In this document: in pieces, positions 26,652 to 35,770 of the stretch
Numbering within the stretch: position 1 is the first letter of the stretch
How the letters are laid out: the number at the start of each line of letters is the position of its first letter
Assembly: GCF_045038405.1 (NCBI RefSeq)
Contig: NZ_CP173660.1
Coordinates: 620,001-684,000, forward strand
Reading direction: 5' to 3'
DNA: 64,000 nucleotides
Origin: Sellimonas caecigallum
GTDB lineage: Bacteria > Bacillota > Clostridia > Lachnospirales > Lachnospiraceae
Made by a program: the position numbers and the translations under genes
Notes under the pieces: generated by a model
The model's input: only the letters and a program-made list of their open reading frames with translations
What the model was told of the DNA's origin: nothing
The model's database searches: none

Positions 26652-27331
26652 TCTTCTCCCTGCCCGTCGGTAATACGGTATCCGACACCTCTTACTGTCT
26701 CAATAACCTCGCCGGCTGTCCCCAGTTTCTGTCTCAGCGTCCGTATATGGACGTCCACCGTCCTCGTCTCTCCATCAAAATCATATCCCCAGATTTCTTC
26801 CAAAAGCCGGTCTCTCGTGAGTACGATCCCTTTATTGTGGATCAGTCTTTTTAGCATTTCGTATTCTTTCAGTGTGAGGCTTACACTTTTTCCCTCCACT
26901 TCCACCTCATGCTTTCTTTCATTTATGGTAATCTTTCCGGCTCTCAAAAGCTCTGCCTCTTCTTTTTTCTTTGTCCTTCGTAAAACTGCTTTGATCCTCG
27001 AAATCAGCTCCATCATACCAAACGGTTTGGCCACATAGTCATCTGCCCCGCTGTCGAGTCCGGACACTTTGTCGTATTCCGCACCTTTTGCAGTAACCAT
27101 AATGACTGGAATATCTCTTGTCTTTTTGTCTTCTTTGAGCTTTTTCAGAATGGTTAAACCATCTTCCCCTGGCAGCATGATGTCGAGCAAAATAAGCTCT
27201 GGCAGACGCTCTGCCAAAGCTTTAAAAAAAACCTCTCCGTCTTCAAACCCTTCTGCTTCCATTCCAGTACTCGATAATGTGTATACTACCAGCTCCCTGA
27301 TATTTCTGTCATCTTCTACACAATAGATCAT
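26648..27331 (-). CDS. phoB: Phosphate regulon response regulator PhoB/PhoP
   Basis: OmpR-type response regulator, 227 residues. Receiver domain with acidic pocket VEDDRN, phospho-Asp in LILLDIMLPGEDG (about residue 49) and the Lys in AKPFG; C-terminal winged helix with WGYDFDGETRTVDVHIRTLR recognition region. Start with GCAGGAGA upstream. Together with PhoR it should switch on the pst promoter through the TTTAACA-like repeats ahead of pstS. Confidence 0.94.
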   Translation of the reverse strand: MIYCVEDDRNIRELVVYTLSSTGMEAEGFEDGEVFFKALAERLPELILLDIMLPGEDGLTILKKLKEDKKTRDIPVIMVTAKGAEYDKVSGLDSGADDYVAKPFGMMELISRIKAVLRRTKKKEEAELLRAGKITINERKHEVEVEGKSVSLTLKEYEMLKRLIHNKGIVLTRDRLLEEIWGYDFDGETRTVDVHIRTLRQKLGTAGEVIETVRGVGYRITDGQGEE

Positions 27332-27333
27332 TT

Positions 27334-28014
27334 CTATTCTCCTGCTTTCTCTCTGTCATGAATAGCCTGAGCTCCGTGGTGGTTTCCTGTGATAGAAAAT
27401 TCTACCCACTCCGCAATGTTGGTCGCATGATCGCCGATACGTTCCAGATATTTTGTAACCATGATCTGATCGATGGCTTCCGCGCCTTCTTCTCCGTTTC
27501 CTTTTGCGATATAATCAATGATTTCTTGTCTTACTTTTTCAAACAGTCTATCAACTTCATCATCTGCCAGCATGACCTTTTTAGCCAGCATCATGTTCTG
27601 ATCCACGTATGCCTGAACACTTTCTGTTACCATCTTCGCTGTTGCCTGTGCCATGACACCGATATCTTCATTCGGTTTTGCCTTTCCAAGCTTTGCTGTA
27701 AGCAAAATCTCTGCGATGTCGGATGCCTGATCTCCGATTCGCTCCATATCAGTGATCATCTTGAGAGCTGCGGAAATCTGGCGCAGATCTTTTGCAACCG
27801 GCTGCTGCTGTAAGAGCAGCTTCAGACAAAGACGCTCAATATCTTTTTCTGCCTGATCGATCTCTTCATCTGCCAGAATTACCTCTCTTGCCTGCTCTTC
27901 TTTTCCTTCCAGGATCGCCTCTGTGGCCTTTGTGATGGCGATCTCACAAAGTTCGCCCATATGGATCAGCTGTTCTTTCAGAGAATCAAGCTGCATATCG
28001 AATTTGTTTCTCAT
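27334..28014 (-). CDS. phoU: Phosphate signalling complex protein PhoU
   Basis: 226 residues, all alpha: two PhoU three-helix repeats (about 10-110 and 115-210) with metal-binding type motifs MERIGDQASDIAEI and LERIGDHATNIAEW. PhoU damps PhoR signalling and Pst transport when phosphate is plentiful. It lies 2 nt after pstB with GGAGG inside the pstB end region, and ahead of phoB. Confidence 0.96.
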   Translation of the reverse strand: MRNKFDMQLDSLKEQLIHMGELCEIAITKATEAILEGKEEQAREVILADEEIDQAEKDIERLCLKLLLQQQPVAKDLRQISAALKMITDMERIGDQASDIAEILLTAKLGKAKPNEDIGVMAQATAKMVTESVQAYVDQNMMLAKKVMLADDEVDRLFEKVRQEIIDYIAKGNGEEGAEAIDQIMVTKYLERIGDHATNIAEWVEFSITGNHHGAQAIHDREKAGE

Positions 28015-28016
28015 TC

Positions 28017-28769
28017 TTAACCGAACCTCCCTGTAATATAATCTTCTGTTCTTTTGTCGGACGGGATAGAGAATAATTTTTCCGTATTATTGTACTCGAT
28101 CATTTCTCCAAGCAGGAAGAACGCTGTGTTATCCGAAATACGCACTGCCTGCTGCATGTTATGTGTAACCATAACAATAGTATAATCTTTTTTGAGGTCT
28201 GCCGCAAGGTCTTCGATCTTAGACGTGGAGATCGGATCCAGCGCGGATGTCGGCTCATCCATAAGAAGCACTTCCGGCTCTACCGCCAATGCTCTTGCGA
28301 TGCAAAGTCTCTGCTGCTGTCCGCCGGACATGCCAAGAGCGCTTTTTTTCAATCTGTCTTTTACTTCATCCCAGATTGCCGCATTCCGAAGTGACTTCTC
28401 TACGATATCATCCAATTTGGATTTGGAATGGATACCGTGTGTACGAGGCCCGTAAGCAATATTGTCGTAAATGCTCATCGGGAACGGGTTCGGTTTCTGG
28501 AAAACCATCCCCACACGCTTTCTAAGCGTATTTACATCTGTTGACTTTGCATATATATCCTGCCCGTCCAGAAGGATTTTCCCCTGGATCCTGCATCCTT
28601 CCACAAGGTCATTCATTCTGTTAAGCGATTTCAAAAGCGTCGATTTTCCACATCCGCTCGGCCCAATGAATGCCGTGATCTTATTTGCCTCAATTTCCAG
28701 ATTCACATTTTTCAGCGCCTGAAAACTGCCATAAAACAAATCCATGTCCTTTATATCAATTTTGCCCAT
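28017..28769 (-). CDS. pstB: Phosphate ABC transporter ATPase PstB
   Basis: 250 residues. Walker A GPSGCGKSTLLKSLNRMND, Q-loop MVFQKPNPFPMSIYDN (PstB-specific), signature MSGGQQQRLCIARALA, Walker B LLMDEPTSALDP. Powers phosphate import with PstA and PstC. It follows pstA with 2 nt between. Confidence 0.98.
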   Translation of the reverse strand: MGKIDIKDMDLFYGSFQALKNVNLEIEANKITAFIGPSGCGKSTLLKSLNRMNDLVEGCRIQGKILLDGQDIYAKSTDVNTLRKRVGMVFQKPNPFPMSIYDNIAYGPRTHGIHSKSKLDDIVEKSLRNAAIWDEVKDRLKKSALGMSGGQQQRLCIARALAVEPEVLLMDEPTSALDPISTSKIEDLAADLKKDYTIVMVTHNMQQAVRISDNTAFFLLGEMIEYNNTEKLFSIPSDKRTEDYITGRFG

Positions 28770-28771
28770 CG

Positions 28772-29602
28772 TTATTTCCCCTTTGTAAGTTTTCTCGCAA
28801 CAAATGCAGATAATGTGTTCATTCCAACTACCAGTATAAGCAGAATGACCGCAGTCGCGTATGCCTGATCCATATATAATCCTTCACTGGAAAGATTGTA
28901 CATGTGAAGTGCCAGTGTACGTCCGGCATCCATCGGCGTCTTCGCCATATCAGGAACCGTACCAGATGTATACATCAGCGCAGCCGTCTCTCCCATGATA
29001 CGCCCGATAGCAAGGATGACACCTGCCATGATACCTGGAATTGCGGACGGCAGTACAATTCGGAAAATGGTACGCAGTTTGCCTGCCCCAAGTCCAAAAC
29101 TTCCTTCCCGGTATGTATCCGGAACAGACTTCAACGCTTCTTCTGTCGTTCTCATGATCAGCGGAAGGATCATGATAGACATAGTAAATGCACCTGCCAA
29201 GATCGAGTATCCCCATCCAAGAGCTGTAACGAAAAACAACATACCGAACAAACCATATACGATGGACGGAATACCGGAAAGCGTCTCTGTAGTAAGACGG
29301 ATCAGGCCGATAAAACGGTTTCCTTTTTTCGCATATTCCACAAGAAAGATAGCAGAAAAAATACCAAAAGGTACTGCAATGATCAGAGAAAGCAGTGTCA
29401 TAATAACTGTATTGATAAGTGCCGGCATCAGCGATGCATTTTCAGTCGTGTATTCCAATGCAAAAAGTTCCGGTTTAATGTGCGGAAGTCCATTGATCAG
29501 AATATAGGCCAGCAGGAATAAAAGCACAACAAACGTAATGACTGCGGCTGCATACACAAGTATTTTCAGTATGATGCTTTCTATTTTTCTTCCCTTAGTC
29601 AT
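28772..29602 (-). CDS. pstA: Phosphate ABC transporter permease PstA
   Basis: 276 residues, six membrane helices, with the MetI-type EAA loop around TEEALKSVPDTYREGSFGLGAGKLRT. Two ATGs lie close together; the one at 29602 has AGGAGG at 7 nt, while the one at 29608 is too close. That AGGAGG is also the Arg-Arg codons near the end of pstC, so the ribosome binding site is coding sequence of the upstream gene and the two overlap by 8 nt. Confidence 0.95.
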   Translation of the reverse strand: MTKGRKIESIILKILVYAAAVITFVVLLFLLAYILINGLPHIKPELFALEYTTENASLMPALINTVIMTLLSLIIAVPFGIFSAIFLVEYAKKGNRFIGLIRLTTETLSGIPSIVYGLFGMLFFVTALGWGYSILAGAFTMSIMILPLIMRTTEEALKSVPDTYREGSFGLGAGKLRTIFRIVLPSAIPGIMAGVILAIGRIMGETAALMYTSGTVPDMAKTPMDAGRTLALHMYNLSSEGLYMDQAYATAVILLILVVGMNTLSAFVARKLTKGK

Positions 29603-30467
29603 TGTCATTCCTCCTGTTTAACAAGGATACACAGAGATTGATGATAAGAATGAACACAAAGAGTACAACAGCTGTTGCGATCAACGCTTCTCTGTGAAGA
29701 TCCGCTGCATATCCCATTTCCATAACAATATTAGTCGTCATCGTACGAAGTCCGCGGAAAATACCCTGCGGCATCTGCGGCTGGTTGCCGGCTACCATGA
29801 TAACAGCCATTGTCTCTCCAATAGCACGGCCGATTCCAAGCACGACTCCGGCGATCACACCAGACTTTGCCGCTGGAATCACAATACGGAAGATTGTTCG
29901 CTCCTTTGTAGCACCAAGTGCAAGAGAACCTTCATAATACTGTTCCGGCACACTTCTCATATTGGATTCTGTCACTCCGATGATAGTCGGAAGAATCATA
30001 ATCCCAAGGATGATAGACGCAGCCAGCATACTGTTCCCACCATTTCCCCGAATGCCGTGTGTATTAATATAGTCACGAACAAGAGGTACAATGACAACGA
30101 GCCCGAAAAATCCGTAAACAACAGACGGAATCCCGGCCAGAAGTTCCGTGGCGGATTTTAATACCGGATAGATCTTCTTCGGACAATAATGAGCCATAAA
30201 TACAGATGTAAAAATACCAATCGGAACGCCAATTATGATTGCTCCGGCTGTGACATAAATACTTCCCAGTATAAATGGGAGAATACCGTATATATTATTG
30301 CCCGGTCTCCATGTCTGTCCTGTCAGAAAATCAAGAAAACCGATCTCTTTCATTGCCGGAATACCATTTGCAAATAAGAAAATGCAGATCAGCGCTACCG
30401 CCAAAATAGACGCACAGGCAGCAAGGAGAAATACTCCCTGCATGCCCTTTTCTTTCCAGTTCTTCAT
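29595..30467 (-). CDS. pstC: Phosphate ABC transporter permease PstC
   Basis: 290 residues, six helices. Characteristic segments include GIPSVVYGFFGLVVIVPLV and the EAA loop SNMRSVPEQYYEGSLALGAT. It starts 1 nt after the pstS stop with GAGG upstream, and its last codons hold the pstA ribosome binding site. Forms the channel with PstA. Confidence 0.95.
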   Translation of the reverse strand: MKNWKEKGMQGVFLLAACASILAVALICIFLFANGIPAMKEIGFLDFLTGQTWRPGNNIYGILPFILGSIYVTAGAIIIGVPIGIFTSVFMAHYCPKKIYPVLKSATELLAGIPSVVYGFFGLVVIVPLVRDYINTHGIRGNGGNSMLAASIILGIMILPTIIGVTESNMRSVPEQYYEGSLALGATKERTIFRIVIPAAKSGVIAGVVLGIGRAIGETMAVIMVAGNQPQMPQGIFRGLRTMTTNIVMEMGYAADLHREALIATAVVLFVFILIINLCVSLLNRRNDND

Positions 30468-30468
30468 A

Positions 30469-31347
30469 TTATTTTGTTACCTCATCCCATGTAAGTGTTT
30501 TACCTGTGAAGATTCCTTTTACCTGATCTACCGTGAGATCATCCACGCTGTTTGCGTTATTTACGATGACTGCAATACCGTCTGTTGCAATGACTGTTCC
30601 AACAGCTCCCTGAGATGTTTCAGAATCTTTGAGTTCTCTGGACGCCATACCGATATCGCTTGTTCCATTAATGGCATCTGTCACTCCTGTTGTGGAGTCG
30701 CTTGTCTGGATCTGGATGTCTGCATCCGGGTTTAATGCCTGATATGCTTCAGCAAGTTTTTCCATTACCGGAGATACAGAAGAAGATCCGGATACTGCCA
30801 CTTTTCCGCTCACACCGCTTGCTGCATATTCTGTCGTTGTATCAAGCGGGATATATCCTTCTTCTGCCACAACTTCCTGACCCTGTTTGCTTAAAATAAA
30901 GTTGATAAAATCCTGAGCTTCTTCACTGACACCATCTTTTGTCACAATATTGAACGGACGGGATACTTTGTAAGAACCATTTTTGATGTTGTCTGCTGTC
31001 GCTTCTGCACCGTCAATCTTCACTGCCTTTACATCGTCATTGAGAGATCCGAGAGATACATAGCCGATCGCATTTTCATCTCCTGACACTGTTGTGAGCA
31101 TTACAGATGTATTGTTTGTTACCGTCGCATCTGTTGTTGTCTGGTCTACCTTTTCTCCGTCAACTTCTTCCTCTACTCCAAAAAGTTCTACGAACGCTCC
31201 TCTTGTACCGGAACCTTCTTCACGGGAAATTACAGAAATGTTTGCGCCTCCTGCACTATTTCCTTCATCGCTGCTTCCGCATCCTGCTGCGAAAGACATT
31301 ACCATTACTGCTGCTGCCATAACTGCTGCGATTTTCTTAAATTTCAT
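30469..31347 (-). CDS. pstS: Phosphate-binding lipoprotein PstS, circularly permuted
   Basis: 292 residues: signal peptide with lipobox FAAGC (lipidated Cys23), then the mature phosphate-binding protein. The order of sequence blocks is swapped relative to E. coli PstS: the segment ISREEGSGTRGAF (about 40-52), which in E. coli lies in the middle of the chain, comes first, and the usual N-terminal segment KVAVSGSSSVSPVMEKLAEA (from 181) through DIGMASRELK and IFTGKTLTWDEVTK forms the C-terminus. All phosphate-contacting stretches are kept, so I expect function to be kept. First gene of pstSCAB-phoU-phoB-phoR; ribosome binding site AAAGGGAG. Confidence 0.95.
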   Translation of the reverse strand: MKFKKIAAVMAAAVMVMSFAAGCGSSDEGNSAGGANISVISREEGSGTRGAFVELFGVEEEVDGEKVDQTTTDATVTNNTSVMLTTVSGDENAIGYVSLGSLNDDVKAVKIDGAEATADNIKNGSYKVSRPFNIVTKDGVSEEAQDFINFILSKQGQEVVAEEGYIPLDTTTEYAASGVSGKVAVSGSSSVSPVMEKLAEAYQALNPDADIQIQTSDSTTGVTDAINGTSDIGMASRELKDSETSQGAVGTVIATDGIAVIVNNANSVDDLTVDQVKGIFTGKTLTWDEVTK

Positions 31348-31409
31348 ATTTTTTCTCTCCCTTTAATTCGATTTTTAACATTTTCTTTGTTTTCCTTGTC
31401 GACAGGCAT

Positions 31410-31464
31410 ATCATACACGAGTAATGTTAAATCTTCTTTCGTCTTTTAGTTAAATCTATGTAAA
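31410..31464 (-). promoter_or_regulatory. Putative Pho box and promoter of the pst operon
   Basis: Minus strand: TTTACA then, 11 nt on, TTAACT (31449-31464), a third TTTAACA (31425-31431), then a -10-like TATGAT (31410-31415) and no good -35. Repeats of TT(A/T)ACA replacing a -35 are the pattern of PhoP/PhoB-activated promoters in Firmicutes. The spacing of the third repeat is not regular. Confidence 0.5.
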
Positions 31465-31565
31465 ATATCATTCCCCGTTATTTTTAAAACAATACTTGTC
31501 ATCAGTACTGCGCAATGCTAGAATGGAAAAAGATTGGTTTTAACATATTAAAGGGGGAAAAGAGT

Positions 31566-32441
31566 ATGGCTTTTACAAAGTCAAAAAAGCAAACTGTCAT
31601 CAGCACAGCCTACGCTCTGGCCGGATGTATCCTTTTTGCTGCAGGAGTCAATCTTTTTATTACTCCTCTGGCACTTTACAACGGAGGATTCATGGGTATC
31701 GCACAGCTCATCCGTACATTTCTGTCTTCCGTATTTCATCTTTCTTTTGGACAGACCGACATCGCAGGTATCATCTACTTTCTTTTGAACATTCCGCTGA
31801 TCTTCCTTGCATGGAAGATGGGACGAGGATTTTTCTTCCGCACAATGATCACGATTGTCGTTCAGACTGCGGCACTTACGCTGATCCCGGTTCCAAAGGA
31901 ACCTATTATAGAGGATTATCTTACGGCATGTATCATCGGCGGTCTCATATCCGGAGTCGGATCAGGCTTTGTGCTAAGAGGGGGAAGCTCCGGAGGCGGA
32001 CAGGACATCCTTGGACTGTATTTCACAAAGAAATTCCGCAACTTCAGTGTAGGAAAGATGTCTCTGATCATCAATTTCTTCGTATACGGAGTCTGCCTCT
32101 GCCTGTTTGATCTGATGATCGTGATCTACTCTCTCATCTACGGTGTCATTTACTCCGTGGCATGCGACAGGGTACATATCCAGAACATCAATATGAGTGT
32201 CATGATCTTTACCAAAAAGCTCGGCATCTCAAAGGCCATCATGGACGGTATGGGGCGCGGAGTAACCAACTGGGACGGCGCAGGAGCCTACACAAACGAG
32301 ACTTCCTATATTTTATTTGTCATGATCTCCAAATATGAAGTGAACGAACTCAAACAGATTGTAAAATCCATTGATCCTAACGCCTTCATGATTTTTACAG
32401 AAGGCTGCTCTGTAGATGGGAACTTTGAAAAACGGCTGTGA
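31566..32441 (+). CDS. YitT family membrane protein, full length with DUF2179
   Basis: 291 residues: five or six membrane helices (about 10-200; FMGIAQLIRTFLSS, GSGFVLRGGSSGGGQDI) followed by a cytoplasmic DUF2179 domain (about 205-288, with YILFVMISKYEVNELKQIV and NAFMIFTEGCSVDG). Function unknown; the DUF2179 resembles small ligand-binding ferredoxin-like folds. GGGGGA lies upstream of ATG 31566. It is divergent from pstS, sharing a 218-nt control region, and ends in a strong terminator. Confidence 0.9.
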   Translation: MAFTKSKKQTVISTAYALAGCILFAAGVNLFITPLALYNGGFMGIAQLIRTFLSSVFHLSFGQTDIAGIIYFLLNIPLIFLAWKMGRGFFFRTMITIVVQTAALTLIPVPKEPIIEDYLTACIIGGLISGVGSGFVLRGGSSGGGQDILGLYFTKKFRNFSVGKMSLIINFFVYGVCLCLFDLMIVIYSLIYGVIYSVACDRVHIQNINMSVMIFTKKLGISKAIMDGMGRGVTNWDGAGAYTNETSYILFVMISKYEVNELKQIVKSIDPNAFMIFTEGCSVDGNFEKRL

Positions 32442-32458
32442 AAAACACAGCCGTTTTT
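32428..32458 (+). terminator. Intrinsic terminator overlapping the YitT stop
   Basis: AAAAACGGCTGTG (32428-32440) pairs with its complement at 32446-32458, ending in a T-run. The stem includes the last codons and the stop. Confidence 0.85.
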
Positions 32459-32514
32459 AATTTTACATGATTAACTTTCCTGATCTTTCATCTGCTGTAT
32501 TCCGCTATTTGCTA

Positions 32515-33192
32515 TCAGCATAACTTGCTCTCATTTGCGGTCAGCTTAAAACGGCAGCCAAGTACTTCCGCCGCCCTTTTACACATAAGCATCCGATCCA
32601 AAAAAATTTCAAAATAATCCATGACAGTACACATACTGTCGTCCAGCTCCAAACTCATCTCGATAACTTTTTTATCTTTTTTTATATCCAACTTTGATGA
32701 CAGTACTGCATAGTTGACTCTGTCATGCTGATCAAAAGATGACGGAAACTGATTCTGGACCCTGTTTCTCCTTACATCTGTCTTATCCGCCAGAATCAAA
32801 GCTGCCGATACTACATCCACTGCTGTCCCTGTTGCTTCGTCGTGATTTCCAATGGCAGTCATGACTGTAATTCTTTCCTCAATCGGCATCCCAAGCTCTT
32901 TCAAAAGCTGATACGCCATGACCGCCCCTGTCTGAGCATGATTGTGACGATTAACTCCATTTCCAATATCATGCATGTATCCTGCAATTCTTGCCAAAGA
33001 AATCTCGCGTTTTCCAAAGCCCAAACTTTCCAGTATATTTCCGGCTCTTCTTGCAACTGTCGACGCATGCTGTCTGGAATGTTCTGTATATCCAAGAGCT
33101 TTTAGTACCTGATTTCCGTGTTCAATCAGCTTGCCAATCTCTTTATTTTCTTTTACATTTTTAAATGTCACATTCTTGTACCTGTTTCCCAA
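32515..33192 (-). CDS. HD-domain metal-dependent phosphohydrolase
   Basis: 225 residues. The HD domain (about 40-165) shows HSRQHASTVARRAG, the metal pair in AGYMHDIGNGVNRHNH, GNHDEATG and a late Asp in ILADKTDVRR. Nucleotide or cyclic-nucleotide phosphohydrolase activity is likely but the substrate is unknown. Starts with TTG at 33192 behind AAGGAAG. It is read after the PhoH gene with 17 nt between, so the two probably form a transcript. Confidence 0.88.
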   Translation of the reverse strand: MGNRYKNVTFKNVKENKEIGKLIEHGNQVLKALGYTEHSRQHASTVARRAGNILESLGFGKREISLARIAGYMHDIGNGVNRHNHAQTGAVMAYQLLKELGMPIEERITVMTAIGNHDEATGTAVDVVSAALILADKTDVRRNRVQNQFPSSFDQHDRVNYAVLSSKLDIKKDKKVIEMSLELDDSMCTVMDYFEIFLDRMLMCKRAAEVLGCRFKLTANESKLC

Positions 33193-33209
33193 TTTACTTC
33201 CTTCTTTCT

Positions 33210-34472
33210 CTATAATCTTTCTGCTGCATCCATCGCCAGTTGAGAACGCTCACATTCTGTCTGTTTCATACTGATCTGCCAGCACAAAGGACTCCCCTTC
33301 ATATGCTCTGCAGCGTAACTGATTCCGTTTGTACGGGCATCCAGAAACGGCCGGTCTATCTGATTGGGATCTCCAAGAAGTACGATTTTCGTCTCTTTTC
33401 CCGCCCTTGTAATAATACCTTTAACCTGGGCGGGCGTCATATTCTGAGCTTCATCAATGATCAGATATGTCTTGGCGATGGACCGTCCTCGGATAAAATT
33501 TAGTGCCTGAGTCTGGATAATCCCTCTTTCAAACATCTCGTCGATCTTATCTTTCAGCTCATTCTCGTCTTCATACCTCTTCCGCTCATCGGAATCGACA
33601 AGCTGTTCCAAATTGTCCAGCACCGGCCGCAGCAGTGGAGAAATTTTCTCCTGCTCATCTCCCGGCAAAAATCCGATATCATCGTCAAACTGTGCATTAG
33701 GTCTGCATACAAGTATTCTCCGATATTCTCCTGTAGGGTTGTTGATCATTTTTTCCAGTCCCACTGCCAGAGAATAAAACGTCTTGCTTGTACCTGCCGA
33801 TCCTTTAATAATCACGAGGGGCGCTTTCTCCGCCGGCTGCATTAACGCCTCCTGCATAAAGTACTGGCCGACATTTCTGGGCCTGATCCCAAACGGTTCC
33901 GATTTTCGGTATTCCAGTTTTCGTATGATCCCATTTTCCACTCTTCCCAGATGAGTCTTTTTGCTGGACTGATCTGCTCTGATAATAAGAAACTCATTCT
34001 CGAACAATTCCGGTATATACATATTTCCTGTTTCGTCTACACAATATACTTTTTCTGTCGGGATTCCTTTTTTCTTGAATTCTTTAAAGTCTTCTTCACT
34101 CGCATATACTTCGGTTCTGCCTTGATACTGTTCCTTGTGTTCTGCCACTTGATCCGTCATAAAATCTTCCGCTTTGATTCCTAATATCTGCGCTTTAATG
34201 CGAAGAAGAATATCTTTCGTGATAAGGACCACTTCTTTTGTATTCTTTTCTTTGAGTCCTTTGCATACTTTCAGAATACGATTGTCCGATTTATGCTCCG
34301 GCATATCTGGAGGCAGTTCCACACCCAGATAATTTTTCTCCACCCGCAAGTATCCTCCATTGTCCATCCTCACACCGTCAACAAGGCTGCCACTGCTTCT
34401 CAGAACTTCCAGGCATCGTATTACTTCCCGGACATTGCGTCCCTTTTCTAATTCATTGACCGCCCTTATCAT
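33210..34472 (-). CDS. PhoH-family (PIN-PhoH, YlaK-like) ATPase lacking the start of the PIN domain
   Basis: 420 residues. The C-terminal PhoH ATPase (about 205-420) is complete: Walker A KGSAGTSKTF, Walker B TYLIIDEAQNMTP and LGDPNQIDRPF. The N-terminal PIN nuclease domain begins late: only 11 residues precede GRNVREVIRCLEVLR, whereas full-length family members have about 45-50, including the first acidic active-site residue in a LDTN motif. An in-frame TAA lies 15 nt before the ATG and no LDTN-like codons were found in the 136-bp upstream gap. There is no clear ribosome binding site. I infer RNA-related ATPase/helicase function without PIN cleavage. Confidence 0.85.
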   Translation of the reverse strand: MIRAVNELEKGRNVREVIRCLEVLRSSGSLVDGVRMDNGGYLRVEKNYLGVELPPDMPEHKSDNRILKVCKGLKEKNTKEVVLITKDILLRIKAQILGIKAEDFMTDQVAEHKEQYQGRTEVYASEEDFKEFKKKGIPTEKVYCVDETGNMYIPELFENEFLIIRADQSSKKTHLGRVENGIIRKLEYRKSEPFGIRPRNVGQYFMQEALMQPAEKAPLVIIKGSAGTSKTFYSLAVGLEKMINNPTGEYRRILVCRPNAQFDDDIGFLPGDEQEKISPLLRPVLDNLEQLVDSDERKRYEDENELKDKIDEMFERGIIQTQALNFIRGRSIAKTYLIIDEAQNMTPAQVKGIITRAGKETKIVLLGDPNQIDRPFLDARTNGISYAAEHMKGSPLCWQISMKQTECERSQLAMDAAERL

Positions 34473-34541
34473 ACTTGATTCGTATTAAGTCTTCTCTTGA
34501 TAATATGTTAGATGTATGTAAAAAGCTTTCTTAGTAAAAGA

Positions 34542-34576
34542 AAAAACATCCTTGCCCAACTTGCAAGGATGTTTTT
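34542..34576 (-). terminator. Intrinsic terminator of ald
   Basis: AAAAACATCCTTGC (34542-34555) and its complement (34563-34576) form a 14-bp stem with a T-run on the minus strand. Confidence 0.82.
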
Positions 34577-34608
34577 CTTCTTTCTATATGCATTTTATGT
34601 AAAATGTT

Positions 34609-35724
34609 CTATCCGATCAGACTTTGGAGTTCAGTATACGGAAGTCCAAAGCTTTCTGCCACATTTCGGCACGTCAGTTTTCCTTCGTACGTGTTGACCC
34701 CTGATGCCATGACCGGATTTCTCCGGCATGCTTCCTCAAGTCCATGCTCCGCAATAGCAAGACCGTAGCGAAGTGTCGCGTTCGTAAGGGCGATCGTAGA
34801 TGTCCGCGGCACGGCCCCAGGCATATTTCCTACACAATAGTGCACGATTCCATCCACTTCATAAATCGGGTCGTCATGGTACGTGACTTTTGTCGTCTCA
34901 CAGCATCCGCCTTGATCCACTGCCACATCCACGATAACACTTCCAGGCCTCATCTCTTTTAAATACTTGCGTTTCATAAGCTTAGGCGCCGCTTTTCCCG
35001 GGATAAGAACACTTCCAATGACCAGATCTGCATCTTTTATGGCATTTTCGATATTTGTATCAGTGCTGACCAGCGTCTGAATACGGGCTCCGAAAATATC
35101 ATCAAGATAAGCAAGTCTCTGCAGATTGATATCCAGGATGGTTACATTTGCTCCCATTCCGACCGCGATCTTGCAGGAATTGGTCCCGACAGATCCGCCT
35201 CCCAGTATCACGACATTGGCTTTCGGCGTACCTGGCACTCCGGAAAGCAAAACACCGGATCCTCCATATGTCTTCTCCAGATATTTTGCTCCTTCCTGGA
35301 CGCTCAGGCGTCCTGCAATCTGGCTCATCGGCGCCAGTAGTGGGATGCTTCCGTCCTTCTCGATCAGCGTCTCATATGCAAATCCCCGCATTCCGGATGC
35401 AAGCATGGCATCTGTGAGAGGCCTGTCCGCTGCAAGATGAAGGTAAGTAAAGAGAATCAGATCCTTCCGGAAATACACATATTCTTCCGGAAGCGGTTCT
35501 TTGACTTTGACCATCATGTCCACGCCGTCCCACACTTCTTTTGCCGATCCGCAGAGTCTGGCTCCTGCCTTTTCGTACTCTTCGTCCGAAAAACCAGATC
35601 CGACCCCTGCCCCTTGTTCGATCCAAACGTCATGTCCGGCATTCACATAGCTTTTCACATTGTCCGGTATCATTCCTACACGATACTCTCTGTTTTTGAT
35701 TTCTTTCACGCAGCCGATCTTCAT
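34609..35724 (-). CDS. ald: Alanine dehydrogenase
   Basis: NAD-dependent reversible deamination of L-alanine to pyruvate; 371 residues, normal length. N-terminal AlaDh/PNT domain with CVKEIKNREYRVGMIPD and MVKVKEPLPEE, and a Rossmann domain with VVILGGGSVGTNSCKIAVGM (about 170-190); C-terminal VGNMPGAVPRTSTIALTNAT is family-specific. GAGGAGG precedes the ATG. Single-gene unit with its own terminator. Confidence 0.96.
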   Translation of the reverse strand: MKIGCVKEIKNREYRVGMIPDNVKSYVNAGHDVWIEQGAGVGSGFSDEEYEKAGARLCGSAKEVWDGVDMMVKVKEPLPEEYVYFRKDLILFTYLHLAADRPLTDAMLASGMRGFAYETLIEKDGSIPLLAPMSQIAGRLSVQEGAKYLEKTYGGSGVLLSGVPGTPKANVVILGGGSVGTNSCKIAVGMGANVTILDINLQRLAYLDDIFGARIQTLVSTDTNIENAIKDADLVIGSVLIPGKAAPKLMKRKYLKEMRPGSVIVDVAVDQGGCCETTKVTYHDDPIYEVDGIVHYCVGNMPGAVPRTSTIALTNATLRYGLAIAEHGLEEACRRNPVMASGVNTYEGKLTCRNVAESFGLPYTELQSLIG

Positions 35725-35770
35725 GATTGTCCTCCTCTTCTCTGATATGAACTTGTTTGCAGCTTCCTTT

